45,793 nt of DNA. Source: Comamonadaceae bacterium. GTDB lineage: Bacteria; Pseudomonadota; Gammaproteobacteria; Burkholderiales; Burkholderiaceae_C. This document shows positions 28,349 to 35,971 of this stretch, piece by piece; position 1 is the first letter of the stretch; the number at the start of each line of letters is the position of its first letter. The stretch is taken from contig JAIXXF010000011.1 of the NCBI GenBank assembly GCA_027490925.1, forward strand, positions 1 through 45,793. The letters are read 5' to 3'. Position numbers and translations under genes: made by a program. The notes under the pieces were generated by a model. The model searched no databases, was not told where the DNA came from, and worked only from the letters and a program-made list of their open reading frames with translations.

Positions 28349-29205
28349 AAGCCGCATCCGCCCGCGTGTTGCTGACCGGTGCCACCGGTGGCATCGGCCG
28401 CGCCGCCGCCCGCCAGCTGGCGCTGGCCGGTGCCTCGCTGATGCTGGTCGGGCGCTCGCCTGCACGGGTGTCTGCGCTGGCCCGCGAGCTGGCCCAATCC
28501 AGCCAGCGCTCGATCGAACACTTCACATGGAATGTGGCCGACCTGAACGACGCGGCCGCGCTGGGCTCGTTGGCGCAATCGGCCGCTGCCTGGGGCGCCA
28601 ACGTGGTGGTGCACAACGCAGGCCTGCCCAGCTTTGGCGCACTGGGCAGCGTGTCCGGACCCGCCATGCAACAGGTGTTGCAAACCAACCTGCTCGCGCC
28701 CATGTTGCTGACCCAAGCCTTGCTGCCCCACCTGCAGAGCCTGCCCAAATCGCAGGTGGTGTGTGTCGGGTCGGCGCTAGGGCGGTTGGGGCTGCCCGGC
28801 TTCAGCGTCTACAGCGCCAGCAAGTTCGGGCTGCGCGGCTTTGCCGAAGCGCTGCGCCGCGAGCTGGCGTCAGGGCCCGTCAAAGTGCAGTACTTCGCGC
28901 CACGCAGCACCCGCACCGAGTTCAACGACGACGACGTCCATGCCTACAACCGCGCCACGGGCACCGCCACCGACCAGCCTGAGCAGGTCGCGCACGCGCT
29001 GGTGCAGCTGTTGGAAAGCGAAGCCGCCGAAGCGTTTCTGGGTTTCCCCGAGAAGCTGGCTGTGCGCCTCAATGGTCTGGTGCCAGAGTGGCTGGACGGC
29101 AGCTTCAAGAAGCACCGCGACAGCCTGCCCCCCGCCCACGCGGCCATGGCCACACGCCAGAGCGCACCCCTCACCCATTTGTCCAGCGACCGGAGCCCCA
29201 CATGA
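28345..29205 (+). CDS. Short-chain dehydrogenase/reductase
   Basis: A 286-residue classical SDR, NAD(P)-dependent. Motifs: cofactor loop LLTGATGGIG (9-18), H90-NAG93 and the catalytic S143, Y156-x3-K160 (FSVYSASKFG). The R37 after VG in MLVGRSP suggests NADP preference. The start is TTG at 28345-28347, overlapping the TGA of the oxidase gene; GAGG lies about 8 nt upstream. The C-terminal 60 residues have a proline-bearing helical extension. Probably reduces or oxidises a pathway intermediate in the five-gene cluster. Its stop overlaps the next ATG (ATGA). Confidence 0.9.
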   Translation: MKAASARVLLTGATGGIGRAAARQLALAGASLMLVGRSPARVSALARELAQSSQRSIEHFTWNVADLNDAAALGSLAQSAAAWGANVVVHNAGLPSFGALGSVSGPAMQQVLQTNLLAPMLLTQALLPHLQSLPKSQVVCVGSALGRLGLPGFSVYSASKFGLRGFAEALRRELASGPVKVQYFAPRSTRTEFNDDDVHAYNRATGTATDQPEQVAHALVQLLESEAAEAFLGFPEKLAVRLNGLVPEWLDGSFKKHRDSLPPAHAAMATRQSAPLTHLSSDRSPT

Positions 29206-29951
29206 GCCTCACCCCACCCACCGTTCAAAACCTGTCCCAGCCGGCGGCCCATTCCGCCGCCCGGGGCGTCCCACAGACCACCCGCCGCCAATGGCTGGCG
29301 GGTGCCACGACCGCTGTGGCCGCACTGTTCACCGGTGTGGGCCTCGGCCTGGCTTGGCCCAATGCCGCCCATGCCGCTGCGCTGGACGAGGCCGTGGCCG
29401 AGCTGCAGCGCGACTGGGAAGTGGCGCGCTACCAGATGCCAGCGGCCGAGCGCGAAAAGCGTTTCGAGGCCTTGACCGCCAAAGCCCGCAAAGTGAGCGA
29501 GGCCTTCCCCGGCCGGGCTGAAGCCTTGGTATGGGAAGGCATCATCGTCAGCACCTACGCGGGCGAGAAAGGCGGGCTGGGAGCACTGGGCCTGGCCAAA
29601 CAAGCCAAAGCGCTGTACGAATCGGCGATCCAGATCGATCCCAACGTGTTGGAAGGCTCCGCCTACAACAGCCTGGGCGTGCTGTACTACAAAGTGCCGG
29701 GCTGGCCAGTGGGTTTTGGCGACAAGGCCAAGGCCAAGGAGCTGTTGCAAAAAGCGCTGGCGATCAACCCCAAGGGGATCGACCCCAACTTTTTTTACGG
29801 CGAGTACTTGGTGGAAACCAAACGCCCAGAAGAGGCTGTGACCTACCTGGAGCGCGCACTGCAAGCCCCACCTCGGCCCGGCCGCCAGATCGCCGACACC
29901 GGTCGCCGCGAAGAAGTGCGCCACCTGCTGGACAAAGCCCGCGGCAAGTGA
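29202..29951 (+). CDS. Exported TPR-like protein with probable Tat signal
   Basis: A 249-residue protein. The N-terminus has TRRQWLA (R28-R29) before a hydrophobic segment (about 33-50) and AHA-A near 58, a plausible twin-arginine signal peptide. The mature part is helical and TPR-like: AKQAKALYESAIQIDPNVLEG, AYNSLGVLYYKVPGWP, AKELLQKALAINPKG and EEAVTYLERALQAP (about 140-225). It resembles periplasmic TPR proteins of the TRAP-associated (TatT) sort; binding partner unknown. Last gene of the hemolysin/ligase/oxidase/SDR operon, overlapping the SDR by 4 nt. Converges with the histidine kinase gene, 52 nt between stops. Confidence 0.75.
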   Translation: MSLTPPTVQNLSQPAAHSAARGVPQTTRRQWLAGATTAVAALFTGVGLGLAWPNAAHAAALDEAVAELQRDWEVARYQMPAAEREKRFEALTAKARKVSEAFPGRAEALVWEGIIVSTYAGEKGGLGALGLAKQAKALYESAIQIDPNVLEGSAYNSLGVLYYKVPGWPVGFGDKAKAKELLQKALAINPKGIDPNFFYGEYLVETKRPEEAVTYLERALQAPPRPGRQIADTGRREEVRHLLDKARGK

Positions 29952-30003
29952 CCCGACGACACCCTTAGGCTGTACAACCGGAAGACCGCGGGCGCTGGGT
30001 CGG

Positions 30004-31347
30004 TCATGCAGACGGCTTGGCAGCGAAAGCCAGCCTGACCCGCACGCCCTGGCCATCGGCCACGGCAGCATAGTTCACGCTCAGGCCGTGCAATGCCGCG
30101 ATGCGCTGGACGATGGACACCCCGAGACCGCTGCCGATCTCGGCCTGCCCATCGGGCCGGTGGAAACGCTCTCCCAGGCGAGCGAGCTGCTCGGCATTGA
30201 GTGCCGGGCCCGCGTTCTCCACCACCAGATCGTCGGCGCTGAACCGCAGACCGACGAAGCTGCCAGCGGGTGCGTAGCGCACCGCGTTGTCCACCAGGTT
30301 GCGCAGCATGACCGCCAGCAGCGCGCCGTTGCCGAGCATGGGCAGCGGGTGTCGGCCGTCGGTGGGCCAATCGCAAGCCACCTCCACGCGGCGGCGTTCG
30401 GCCAGCGGCCAGCAGTCGTTGATCACCTGCGACACGATGGTGTGCCAGTCCGCTTCTTCATTTAAGGGCAGGCCCACGCTGGACTCGACGCGGGACAACG
30501 CCAACATCTGTGTCACAAGGCGGTCCATTCGGACCAGGCCCGCGGACAGCTTGGCTTCGGCATCCACCCGGTCGGGCCCGGACGCTGCGCGGCGCACCAC
30601 GTCCCACTGCGCCCGCAGCACGGCCAGCGGTGTGCGCAGCTCGTGGGCGGCGTCGGCGGTGAAACGGCGCTCGCGGGCCAACGTGTCTTCGATGCGGGTG
30701 AACAAGCCATTCATGGCACCCACCAGCGGTTGCAGCTCGACCGGTGTGTGGGCGTTGGCCACCGGCCGCAAATCAGCGGCGTCGCGGTCTTGCAGCTCGG
30801 ACGTGAGTTGCCGCACCGGCAGCAACGCGCGCCGCACCGCCCAGGTCATGGCGGCCAGCAGCAGTGGCAACAGCAGCAACCAGGGCACCACCTGACTCGC
30901 GGTCAGGCCGAACACCAGTTCTTCGCGCTCGTCTTCTTTTTGTCCCGCGGCCACCAGCCATCGACCAGTGGGCGACTGCAGGTAGTACACCCGCCACGCC
31001 TCGCCCTGGATGGTGTCGGTCATGAACCCAGCGGCGCTGGGCCGACGGGTCAGGGTCACGCCCTCTCGGTCAGACAACAACAGCTTTCCCTGTGCGTCCC
31101 AGACCGCAATGGCCAGATCGCGCACATCGGCCTCGCCCTGAGACCCACTCGGGGCAGCGGGGTCCGCTCGGCCCACCTCCGAAAACTGCAGAGTCGCCTG
31201 CATCTGGCGGGCGAGGTGGATCATGGCGGTGTCGAACAGCTCGTTCACCTCTTTCTGGGCTCGGTTGACCGACACCGCCAAGCCCAAGGCCCACACCAAG
31301 GGCGCGCAGACCAACAGATACAGCAGGATGCGTCTTTGCAGACTCAT
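30004..31347 (-). CDS. Sensor histidine kinase (QseC-like)
   Basis: A 447-residue membrane sensor. Transmembrane helices at about 8-27 and 152-170 flank a periplasmic sensor region; a HAMP linker precedes the dimerisation domain with phosphorylated H235 in RFTADAAHELRTPL. The catalytic domain has the N box LRNLVDNAVRYAP (N354) and G2 GSGLGVSIV. The G1 motif, normally DxGxG, reads N378-A-G-P-A382, losing the usual Asp and final Gly. The start overlaps the response regulator stop (ATGA). It is the last gene of a string starting at bigR. Signal unknown. Confidence 0.92.
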   Translation of the reverse strand: MSLQRRILLYLLVCAPLVWALGLAVSVNRAQKEVNELFDTAMIHLARQMQATLQFSEVGRADPAAPSGSQGEADVRDLAIAVWDAQGKLLLSDREGVTLTRRPSAAGFMTDTIQGEAWRVYYLQSPTGRWLVAAGQKEDEREELVFGLTASQVVPWLLLLPLLLAAMTWAVRRALLPVRQLTSELQDRDAADLRPVANAHTPVELQPLVGAMNGLFTRIEDTLARERRFTADAAHELRTPLAVLRAQWDVVRRAASGPDRVDAEAKLSAGLVRMDRLVTQMLALSRVESSVGLPLNEEADWHTIVSQVINDCWPLAERRRVEVACDWPTDGRHPLPMLGNGALLAVMLRNLVDNAVRYAPAGSFVGLRFSADDLVVENAGPALNAEQLARLGERFHRPDGQAEIGSGLGVSIVQRIAALHGLSVNYAAVADGQGVRVRLAFAAKPSA

Positions 31348-32018
31348 GACACCGCCTCGCCCGCGCCAAGCGCGTACCCCACACCGCGCACGGTGCGCAC
31401 GATGGCCGGGTGGATCTTTTTGCGCAGGCGGTGCACGTGCACCTCCAGCGTGTTGCTCTCGGGACCTTCCTCGCGCCAGTCGTAAAGCTTTTCTTGCAAG
31501 GTGTCTTTGGACAGCACCCGCTGCGGCTGCGCGAGCAAGGCTTCAAGCAGGGCCAATTCGTGTCGTGTCAGGTCCACCGGCTGGTGCTGCCAGCGCACCC
31601 GTTTGCTGGCCGGGTCGTACTCCAGCTCGCCGTGTTGCCACACCACCTGCGAGCGGCCTGCGCTGCGCCGGACCAGCGCACGCAAACGGGCGGCAAGTTC
31701 GTCGATGGTGATGGGCTTGACCAGGTAATCGTCGGCCCCGGCATCCAACCCAGCAATGCGCTGGTCCACCCCGTCTCGGGCCGTCAGGATCAACACCGGC
31801 AGGGACACGCCCTGAGCGCGCCAGCGCGTCAGACAGACCATGCCGTCGTCGCCGGGAAGTCCGAGATCGAGTACCACCGCGTCGTACGCGGTGGCGGCCA
31901 GCGACGCGGTGGCCTGCTGCCCCTGTCGGAACCAGTCGACCACATGGCCCAGTTGACGCAGGCCGGTCGCCAGCGCATCGCCCAGCAAGGGGTCGTCTTC
32001 AACGATCAGTGTGCGCAT
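31344..32018 (-). CDS. OmpR-family response regulator
   Basis: A 224-residue two-domain regulator. The receiver domain has the acidic pair EDD (about 7-9), phospho-acceptor D51 in VVLDLGLPG, T in LILTAR and K in YLVKPI. The C-terminal winged helix ends RTVRGVGYALG. The ATG at 32016-32018 gives the standard MRTLIVEDD start and overlaps the end of the DUF599 gene by 20 nt, so translation is likely coupled. Its partner kinase overlaps downstream. It might control the sulfur genes upstream in the same string, or the convergent five-gene cluster; the sequence alone does not decide. Confidence 0.94.
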   Translation of the reverse strand: MRTLIVEDDPLLGDALATGLRQLGHVVDWFRQGQQATASLAATAYDAVVLDLGLPGDDGMVCLTRWRAQGVSLPVLILTARDGVDQRIAGLDAGADDYLVKPITIDELAARLRALVRRSAGRSQVVWQHGELEYDPASKRVRWQHQPVDLTRHELALLEALLAQPQRVLSKDTLQEKLYDWREEGPESNTLEVHVHRLRKKIHPAIVRTVRGVGYALGAGEAVS

Positions 32019-32649
32019 CGGTCGAAAAGCGGTCAAAACCAAACAGTACCACCGACACCAACAGCGCGGCCATGGGGCCTGCCAAGGGGTGCAGGATGCA
32101 GGCCAAGATGGGTGCGACCAAAATCAGGTGGCGCAGGCTCCAGCTGTACAAAATGCCCGCGCGGCGCACATAGGTCACCCCGGCATCGGCCCAGGCTTGG
32201 CGCGCGTCACACCCCACCGGCATCGCCGCCACAAAGCCGGTGTGGTTGTAGTAACGCACCGACATCACCGAGCTCACCAACGAGGCGAAGAGCAGGGTCA
32301 GCAGCACCAGCTCCAACGCCAGCCGTGGGGTCAGGACGGGAGAGCCCGTGGCGCCCAAGCTGGCGTTGAGCGATGGGGCGGCCAGGGTCACCGTGCCCAT
32401 CAGACCCAGGGCCGCTGTGGACGCGATCATGGTTGCTGACATCACCGAATTGCGCAGGGTCTGCACGGCCAGTATCTCGCTGCCGGTTTGCGCAGACACC
32501 GCACGCAGCCACGCTTCGCGCAGGTTCGCGTGGGCCGAGCGGGCCAGCAGCCCAGGGTGGGTGCGTCGCAGCACCGCCAGCACCGACTCGTAGGCCAGCA
32601 AGATGCCCACCGTCAAGGCCGCGGCAAGCCATTGGGCGAGGTCTGTCAT
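31999..32649 (-). CDS. DUF599 family membrane protein
   Basis: A 216-residue integral membrane protein with about four hydrophobic segments (approximately 7-25, 70-92, 112-130, 172-202). Family-like sequence: REAWLRAVSAQTGSEILAVQTLRNSVMSATMIASTA split by a hydrophobic run, then SVRYYNHTGFV. DUF599 has no established function. Its ATG overlaps the stop of the upstream YeeE gene (ATGA) and its end overlaps the response regulator by 20 nt, placing it physically in the sulfide-type operon. Confidence 0.8.
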   Translation of the reverse strand: MTDLAQWLAAALTVGILLAYESVLAVLRRTHPGLLARSAHANLREAWLRAVSAQTGSEILAVQTLRNSVMSATMIASTAALGLMGTVTLAAPSLNASLGATGSPVLTPRLALELVLLTLLFASLVSSVMSVRYYNHTGFVAAMPVGCDARQAWADAGVTYVRRAGILYSWSLRHLILVAPILACILHPLAGPMAALLVSVVLFGFDRFSTDAHTDR

Positions 32650-33092
32650 GGGGCCGACCCGGTGGTCTGACTGGGGGCTGAGCGCCGCCGTTCCAACCCC
32701 TCAAACACCGCCATGCCCAGCACCATTGCTGCCGTGAAAATCAAAGCCTTCCCACTGCCCATGCCGAGCGCCACCAGCGCCGGGCCAGGGCAGAAACCCG
32801 CCAAGCCCCAACCCACACCGAACAGCACACTGCCCAACACAAGCCGACGATCCACAGGCGCGGGTGGGGGCGCTTGCACCGGCGCGCCCAAGGCCGACCG
32901 GCGGCGTTCGCGCCATCCCCTGAAACCGACCCAGCCCACCGCGATCGCCCCCGCCATCACCAGGGCCAGAGACGGGTCCCAAGCGCCACCGAGGTCCAGA
33001 AAGGCCAACACCTTGGCCGGGTTGGCCATGCCCGAAAGCAACAAGCCCCAGCCAAACACCAACCCCGCCAACAACGCGCTCACTGTGAACAT
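32646..33092 (-). CDS. YeeE/YedE family transporter half (second)
   Basis: A 148-residue membrane protein of the YeeE/YedE (DUF6691-like) type: SALLAGLVFGWGLLLSGMANPAKVLAFLDLGGAWD split over two hydrophobic segments, and the conserved GWGLAGFCPGPALVALG (about 105-121). Members form half-size sulfur-compound (thiosulfate/sulfide) channels that pair with the other YeeE half. It follows the first YeeE by 11 nt and overlaps DUF599 by 4 nt. A charged Ala/Pro linker (about 62-85) splits the hydrophobic segments. Confidence 0.88.
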   Translation of the reverse strand: MFTVSALLAGLVFGWGLLLSGMANPAKVLAFLDLGGAWDPSLALVMAGAIAVGWVGFRGWRERRRSALGAPVQAPPPAPVDRRLVLGSVLFGVGWGLAGFCPGPALVALGMGSGKALIFTAAMVLGMAVFEGLERRRSAPSQTTGSAP

Positions 33093-33103
33093 GATCTCAT
33101 CCC

Positions 33104-33535
33104 TCAAACAGGCAGCAGGTGGCGCACCACCGCCACGGTGGCAAACCCCAGGGCCATGAAACTGAGCGTGGCCACTAGAGAGCGCGCCGACAGCCGCGAC
33201 AAGCCGCACACGCCGTGGCCGCTGGTGCACCCGGCGCCGTAGCGGGTGCCCACACCCACCAGCACGCCCGCGACGACCAGCAGCGCGTCGCTGGCCGCGA
33301 CGTCGATCGGCGGCAGCGGCGACACCGCACCGTACGCCAGCGGCGCCAACACCAAGCCCAGCACGAAGGCCGTTCGCCAGGCCACGTCGCCTCGCCGGGG
33401 ACGGAGCAGGCCGCCCACGATGCCGCTGATGCCCGCGATGCGGCCATTGAGCCACCAGAGCAGGACGGCGGCCAGCCCAATCAATACGCCACCGAACAGC
33501 GACGACCATGGGGTGAAGGTTTGCCAATCGATCAT
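33104..33535 (-). CDS. YeeE/YedE family transporter half (first)
   Basis: A 143-residue membrane protein with four hydrophobic segments and the signature [22 protein letters not shown], containing the conserved Cys pair of YeeE/YedE thiosulfate-type transporters (split here to respect length: [11 protein letters not shown]). The ATG at 33533-33535 overlaps the bigR TGA (ATGA). In other proteobacteria bigR-type operons contain two such membrane proteins thought to handle sulfide or sulfur export, which supports the role. Confidence 0.9.
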   Translation of the reverse strand: MIDWQTFTPWSSLFGGVLIGLAAVLLWWLNGRIAGISGIVGGLLRPRRGDVAWRTAFVLGLVLAPLAYGAVSPLPPIDVAASDALLVVAGVLVGVGTRYGAGCTSGHGVCGLSRLSARSLVATLSFMALGFATVAVVRHLLPV

Positions 33536-33870
33536 GTGGACTCCTCGGAACAGTACAAACGGTACAGCACCGCCAAAACCTCCAGCACGGACGGGTCGGC
33601 CACGCTGTAGTAGATGTTTTTGCCTTGACGGCGCGTGTTGACCACGCCCTCGCTGCGCAACACGCCAAGTTGTTGCGACAACGTGGGCTGGCGAATGTCG
33701 AGATGTGCCTCCAACTCGCCCACGCACATCTCGCCCTGGGTGAGCTGGCACAGCAACAGCAGCCGGTCTTCGTTGGCCAGCAGCTTGAGCGTACCGACCG
33801 CGCGGCCAGCCGCTTGCCGAAGGGCGGCGGGATCGGCGGGGAGATGGGTGTGGGCAGGCGCAGCGTTCAT
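33532..33870 (-). CDS. bigR: ArsR-family sulfide/persulfide-responsive repressor (BigR/SqrR-like)
   Basis: A 112-residue winged-helix ArsR-type regulator. The helix-turn-helix core reads [19 protein letters not shown] and the wing [12 protein letters not shown]49 in GEMCVGEL and C107 in RLYCSEE match the two cysteines that form a di- or tetrasulfide switch in BigR and SqrR, so it should sense reactive sulfur species. An extra C41 is present. The ATG at 33868-33870 lies about 14 nt past a perfect -10 TATAAT, with no Shine-Dalgarno sequence. It heads a string with two YeeE genes and is divergent from the metallo-beta-lactamase, as in known bigR operons. Confidence 0.9.
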   Translation of the reverse strand: MNAAPAHTHLPADPAALRQAAGRAVGTLKLLANEDRLLLLCQLTQGEMCVGELEAHLDIRQPTLSQQLGVLRSEGVVNTRRQGKNIYYSVADPSVLEVLAVLYRLYCSEEST

Positions 33871-33883
33871 TTCAATCGCGGAT

Positions 33884-33903
33884 ATTATATTTTTATCTAT
33901 ACT
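33884..33903. promoter_or_regulatory. Divergent bigR / beta-lactamase-fold promoter island
   Basis: A 21-nt AT-rich island (33881-33901) in GC-rich DNA holds a -10 TATAAT for bigR (minus, 33884-33889) and a -10 TATACT for the plus-strand gene (33898-33903), 8 nt apart. No good -35 is seen on either side. A repressor such as BigR bound here would block both promoters. Confidence 0.55.
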
Positions 33904-33959
33904 GTACCCGGTCAGCCACACCAACCGCGCCAACCCGCAGGCATCTGCCGCGTCGCCCC

Positions 33960-34835
33960 ATGCCCACCACCACCCAAGGCTTCTTCGATCCCCACACCTG
34001 GACCGTGTCACACGTGGTGTGGGACCACGCCACCCATCGGGCGGCGGTGATCGACCCCGTGCTGGATTTCGACGTCAAATCCGGTCGCAGCGCCACCACA
34101 TCGGCCGACCGCGTGGTGGCTTACCTGAAAGAGCACGGGCTGACGGTGGACTGGATTTTGGAGACGCACGCCCACGCCGATCACCTGTCTGCCGCGCGCC
34201 ACCTGCAGCAACGGGTGGGCGGGCGCATCGCCATTGGCGAGGAGATCCGACAAGTCCAGGCTACCTTCAAGAAGCTCTACAACCTGGAGCGCAGCTTCTT
34301 GCCCGATGGCAGCCAGTTCGACCACTTGTTTCGCGACGGCGAGGGGTTCCAGATCGGCGAGACGTCGGCCACCGCGTTGCTGGTACCGGGCCACACTCCG
34401 GCCGACATGGCCTACCAGATCGATGGCGATGTGTTCGTGGGCGACACCTTGTTCATGCCCGACGTGGGCAGTGCCCGGGCCGACTTTCCTGGCGGCGACC
34501 CGGTGCAGCTGTACCGGTCGATGCGCCGTTTGCTCGCCCTGCCGCCCCGGACACGGATGCACGTGTGCCACGACTACCCGCCAAATGGGCGTGAACCGCG
34601 TTGGCAAACCACCGTGGCCGAGCAACGCGCCCACAACATCCATGTGCGCGACGGCATCAGCGAAGCCGAGTTCGTCGCCATGCGGACCGCGCGCGACGCC
34701 ACGTTGGATGTGCCGGTGCTGATCTTGCCGTCGATGCAGGTCAACGTGCGCGCTGGCGCTTGGCCACCGCCCGACGACAACGGCGTGTCTTATTTGCGCA
34801 TCCCGATCAACCTGCTGCCGGTGCACACCGGCTGA
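33960..34835 (+). CDS. Metallo-beta-lactamase fold hydrolase (BigR-associated Blh / persulfide dioxygenase-like)
   Basis: A 291-residue MBL-fold enzyme. Metal-binding motif TH70-A-H72-A-D74-H75, then VPGHTPADMAYQI and FVGDTLFMPDVGSARADFPGG, typical of the ETHE1/Blh group that oxidises glutathione persulfide to sulfite with Fe(II). A C-terminal extension ends in LPSMQVNVRAGAWP...YLRIPINLL, common in the bacterial version. It is divergent from bigR across 89 nt. Together with YeeE transporters this makes a sulfide detoxification module. No rhodanese domain or separate rhodanese gene is present. Converges with the GST, 9 nt between stops. Confidence 0.88.
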   Translation: MPTTTQGFFDPHTWTVSHVVWDHATHRAAVIDPVLDFDVKSGRSATTSADRVVAYLKEHGLTVDWILETHAHADHLSAARHLQQRVGGRIAIGEEIRQVQATFKKLYNLERSFLPDGSQFDHLFRDGEGFQIGETSATALLVPGHTPADMAYQIDGDVFVGDTLFMPDVGSARADFPGGDPVQLYRSMRRLLALPPRTRMHVCHDYPPNGREPRWQTTVAEQRAHNIHVRDGISEAEFVAMRTARDATLDVPVLILPSMQVNVRAGAWPPPDDNGVSYLRIPINLLPVHTG

Positions 34836-34844
34836 GGCCAGCGA

Positions 34845-35507
34845 TCAGACCGGCGCACCCGCCTGAAGATGCGGCGCGGCGCGCGCAAACGCCTCGTGCG
34901 CCTCACAGGCCGCCACGATACGGTCCACGGTGGGGACACCGACCACTGGGAGCTTGAACACCCGCATGACTGCCACAATGCTCGCCAGACAGATGTCTGC
35001 CATCGTGGGCTCGTCACCGTGGCAAAAGCGGCCTGTGGCAGGCTCGGCGGCAAGCCGTTGTTCCACCGCCGACAGGCCGGTGCCGAACCATTGGACCTGC
35101 CAAGCGCGGAATGCCGCGTCGTCGAAGCCACCCACGGTGGTCAGGTACTTTTTCACACGGGGCGTGACCAAGGGGTGGGTATCCGACGCCAGCATGCCAG
35201 CGATCGAGCGCACCCGGGCGCGGCCGTACAGGTCTCGCGGCAACAGTGGCGGCTCTGGCTGGAGCTCGTCCAGAAATTCCAAAATGGCCAGCGACTGGGT
35301 GAGGGGTGGGTGTCCATCGGGGCGCAACGCCGGTATCGCACCCAAGGGATTGATCTTCAAAAATGCCTCGCTGCGCTGCTCGCCAGCGTCGAGGTTGACG
35401 GTGGTCTCCTTCGCGCTCAGCCCCTTGAGGTTCAGCGCCACCCGCACCCGGTAGGTGGCCGATGTGCGCCAAAAAGCAAATAGTTCGAAAGTTGGGGTGT
35501 CGGCCAT
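34845..35507 (-). CDS. maiA: Glutathione S-transferase, maleylacetoacetate isomerase-like
   Basis: A 220-residue zeta-class-like GST. The N-terminal motif FAFWRTSATYRVRVALNLKGL corresponds to the SSCSxRVRIALxLKG-type zeta signature (Ser/Thr in the active loop), followed by NPLGAIPALRPDG and TQSLAILEFLDE. The C-terminal domain has GDEPTMADICLAS. The ATG at 35505-35507 follows AGGAGA. No hydroxylase or fumarylacetoacetase gene lies beside it, so the isomerase function is by family only; it may be a general GST. Confidence 0.8.
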   Translation of the reverse strand: MADTPTFELFAFWRTSATYRVRVALNLKGLSAKETTVNLDAGEQRSEAFLKINPLGAIPALRPDGHPPLTQSLAILEFLDELQPEPPLLPRDLYGRARVRSIAGMLASDTHPLVTPRVKKYLTTVGGFDDAAFRAWQVQWFGTGLSAVEQRLAAEPATGRFCHGDEPTMADICLASIVAVMRVFKLPVVGVPTVDRIVAACEAHEAFARAAPHLQAGAPV

Positions 35508-35525
35508 GGGGTCTCCTGCGGGGGT

Positions 35526-35555
35526 GGCGCCATCGGACGAATGCCCGATGGCGCC
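35526..35555. other. Perfect 11-bp inverted repeat upstream of the maiA-like gene
   Basis: Arms GGCGCCATCGG (35526-35536) and CCGATGGCGCC (35545-35555) with an 8-nt loop, starting 18 nt before the gene's ATG. No T-tract on either side, so it is not an intrinsic terminator. It could be an operator or a 5' UTR hairpin. Confidence 0.5.
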
Positions 35556-35971
35556 GTCGCATTGTCGGGCCATCACATGCCGGTAAGGGCTTGGGTCGGT
35601 GCGGCAGGTCTCGGCATCTCATCTCTCAGGTGGCCATCGTCCGGCTTGTTGTGGCTTTTGGGCCGACACCGGTCTGTGCACCTGGCGCAACGCCAGCCCA
35701 TGCGGTGCGAAACCACCTCGTGATTCAGTCGCCGTCTGGCGCTGGACTGAAGACCCCCGTGCCACTGACCAGCACCAAGGCCAGAAGCCAGAAAAGCGCC
35801 GGAGCGACCGATGCCCACGGTTTGCGGGTGGTCCCCTTCCGCGCCGCCGGGTACGCCCGCGCAGATGGGTCACGCGACAACGTCAACACCACCGGCAAGG
35901 TCAATTCGCCCTTGGTGGCCAGTGACGTTGGCGGCTGGTAAAGTTTTTCAAGAAGTCATTGAGATATTTCT
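35556..35971. other. 416-nt interval without a recognisable gene
   Basis: Open frames exist on both strands but none has family sequence, a ribosome binding site or convincing codon usage. No tRNA-like cloverleaf or terminator was seen. It is bounded by the maiA-like leader and the cupin gene and may hold their promoters or a gene remnant. Confidence 0.5.

Noticed and set aside
35462-35941. 159-codon open frame on the plus strand
   Set aside because: Starts antisense to the maiA-like gene, has no ribosome binding site and an Arg/Gly-rich composition typical of chance frames.
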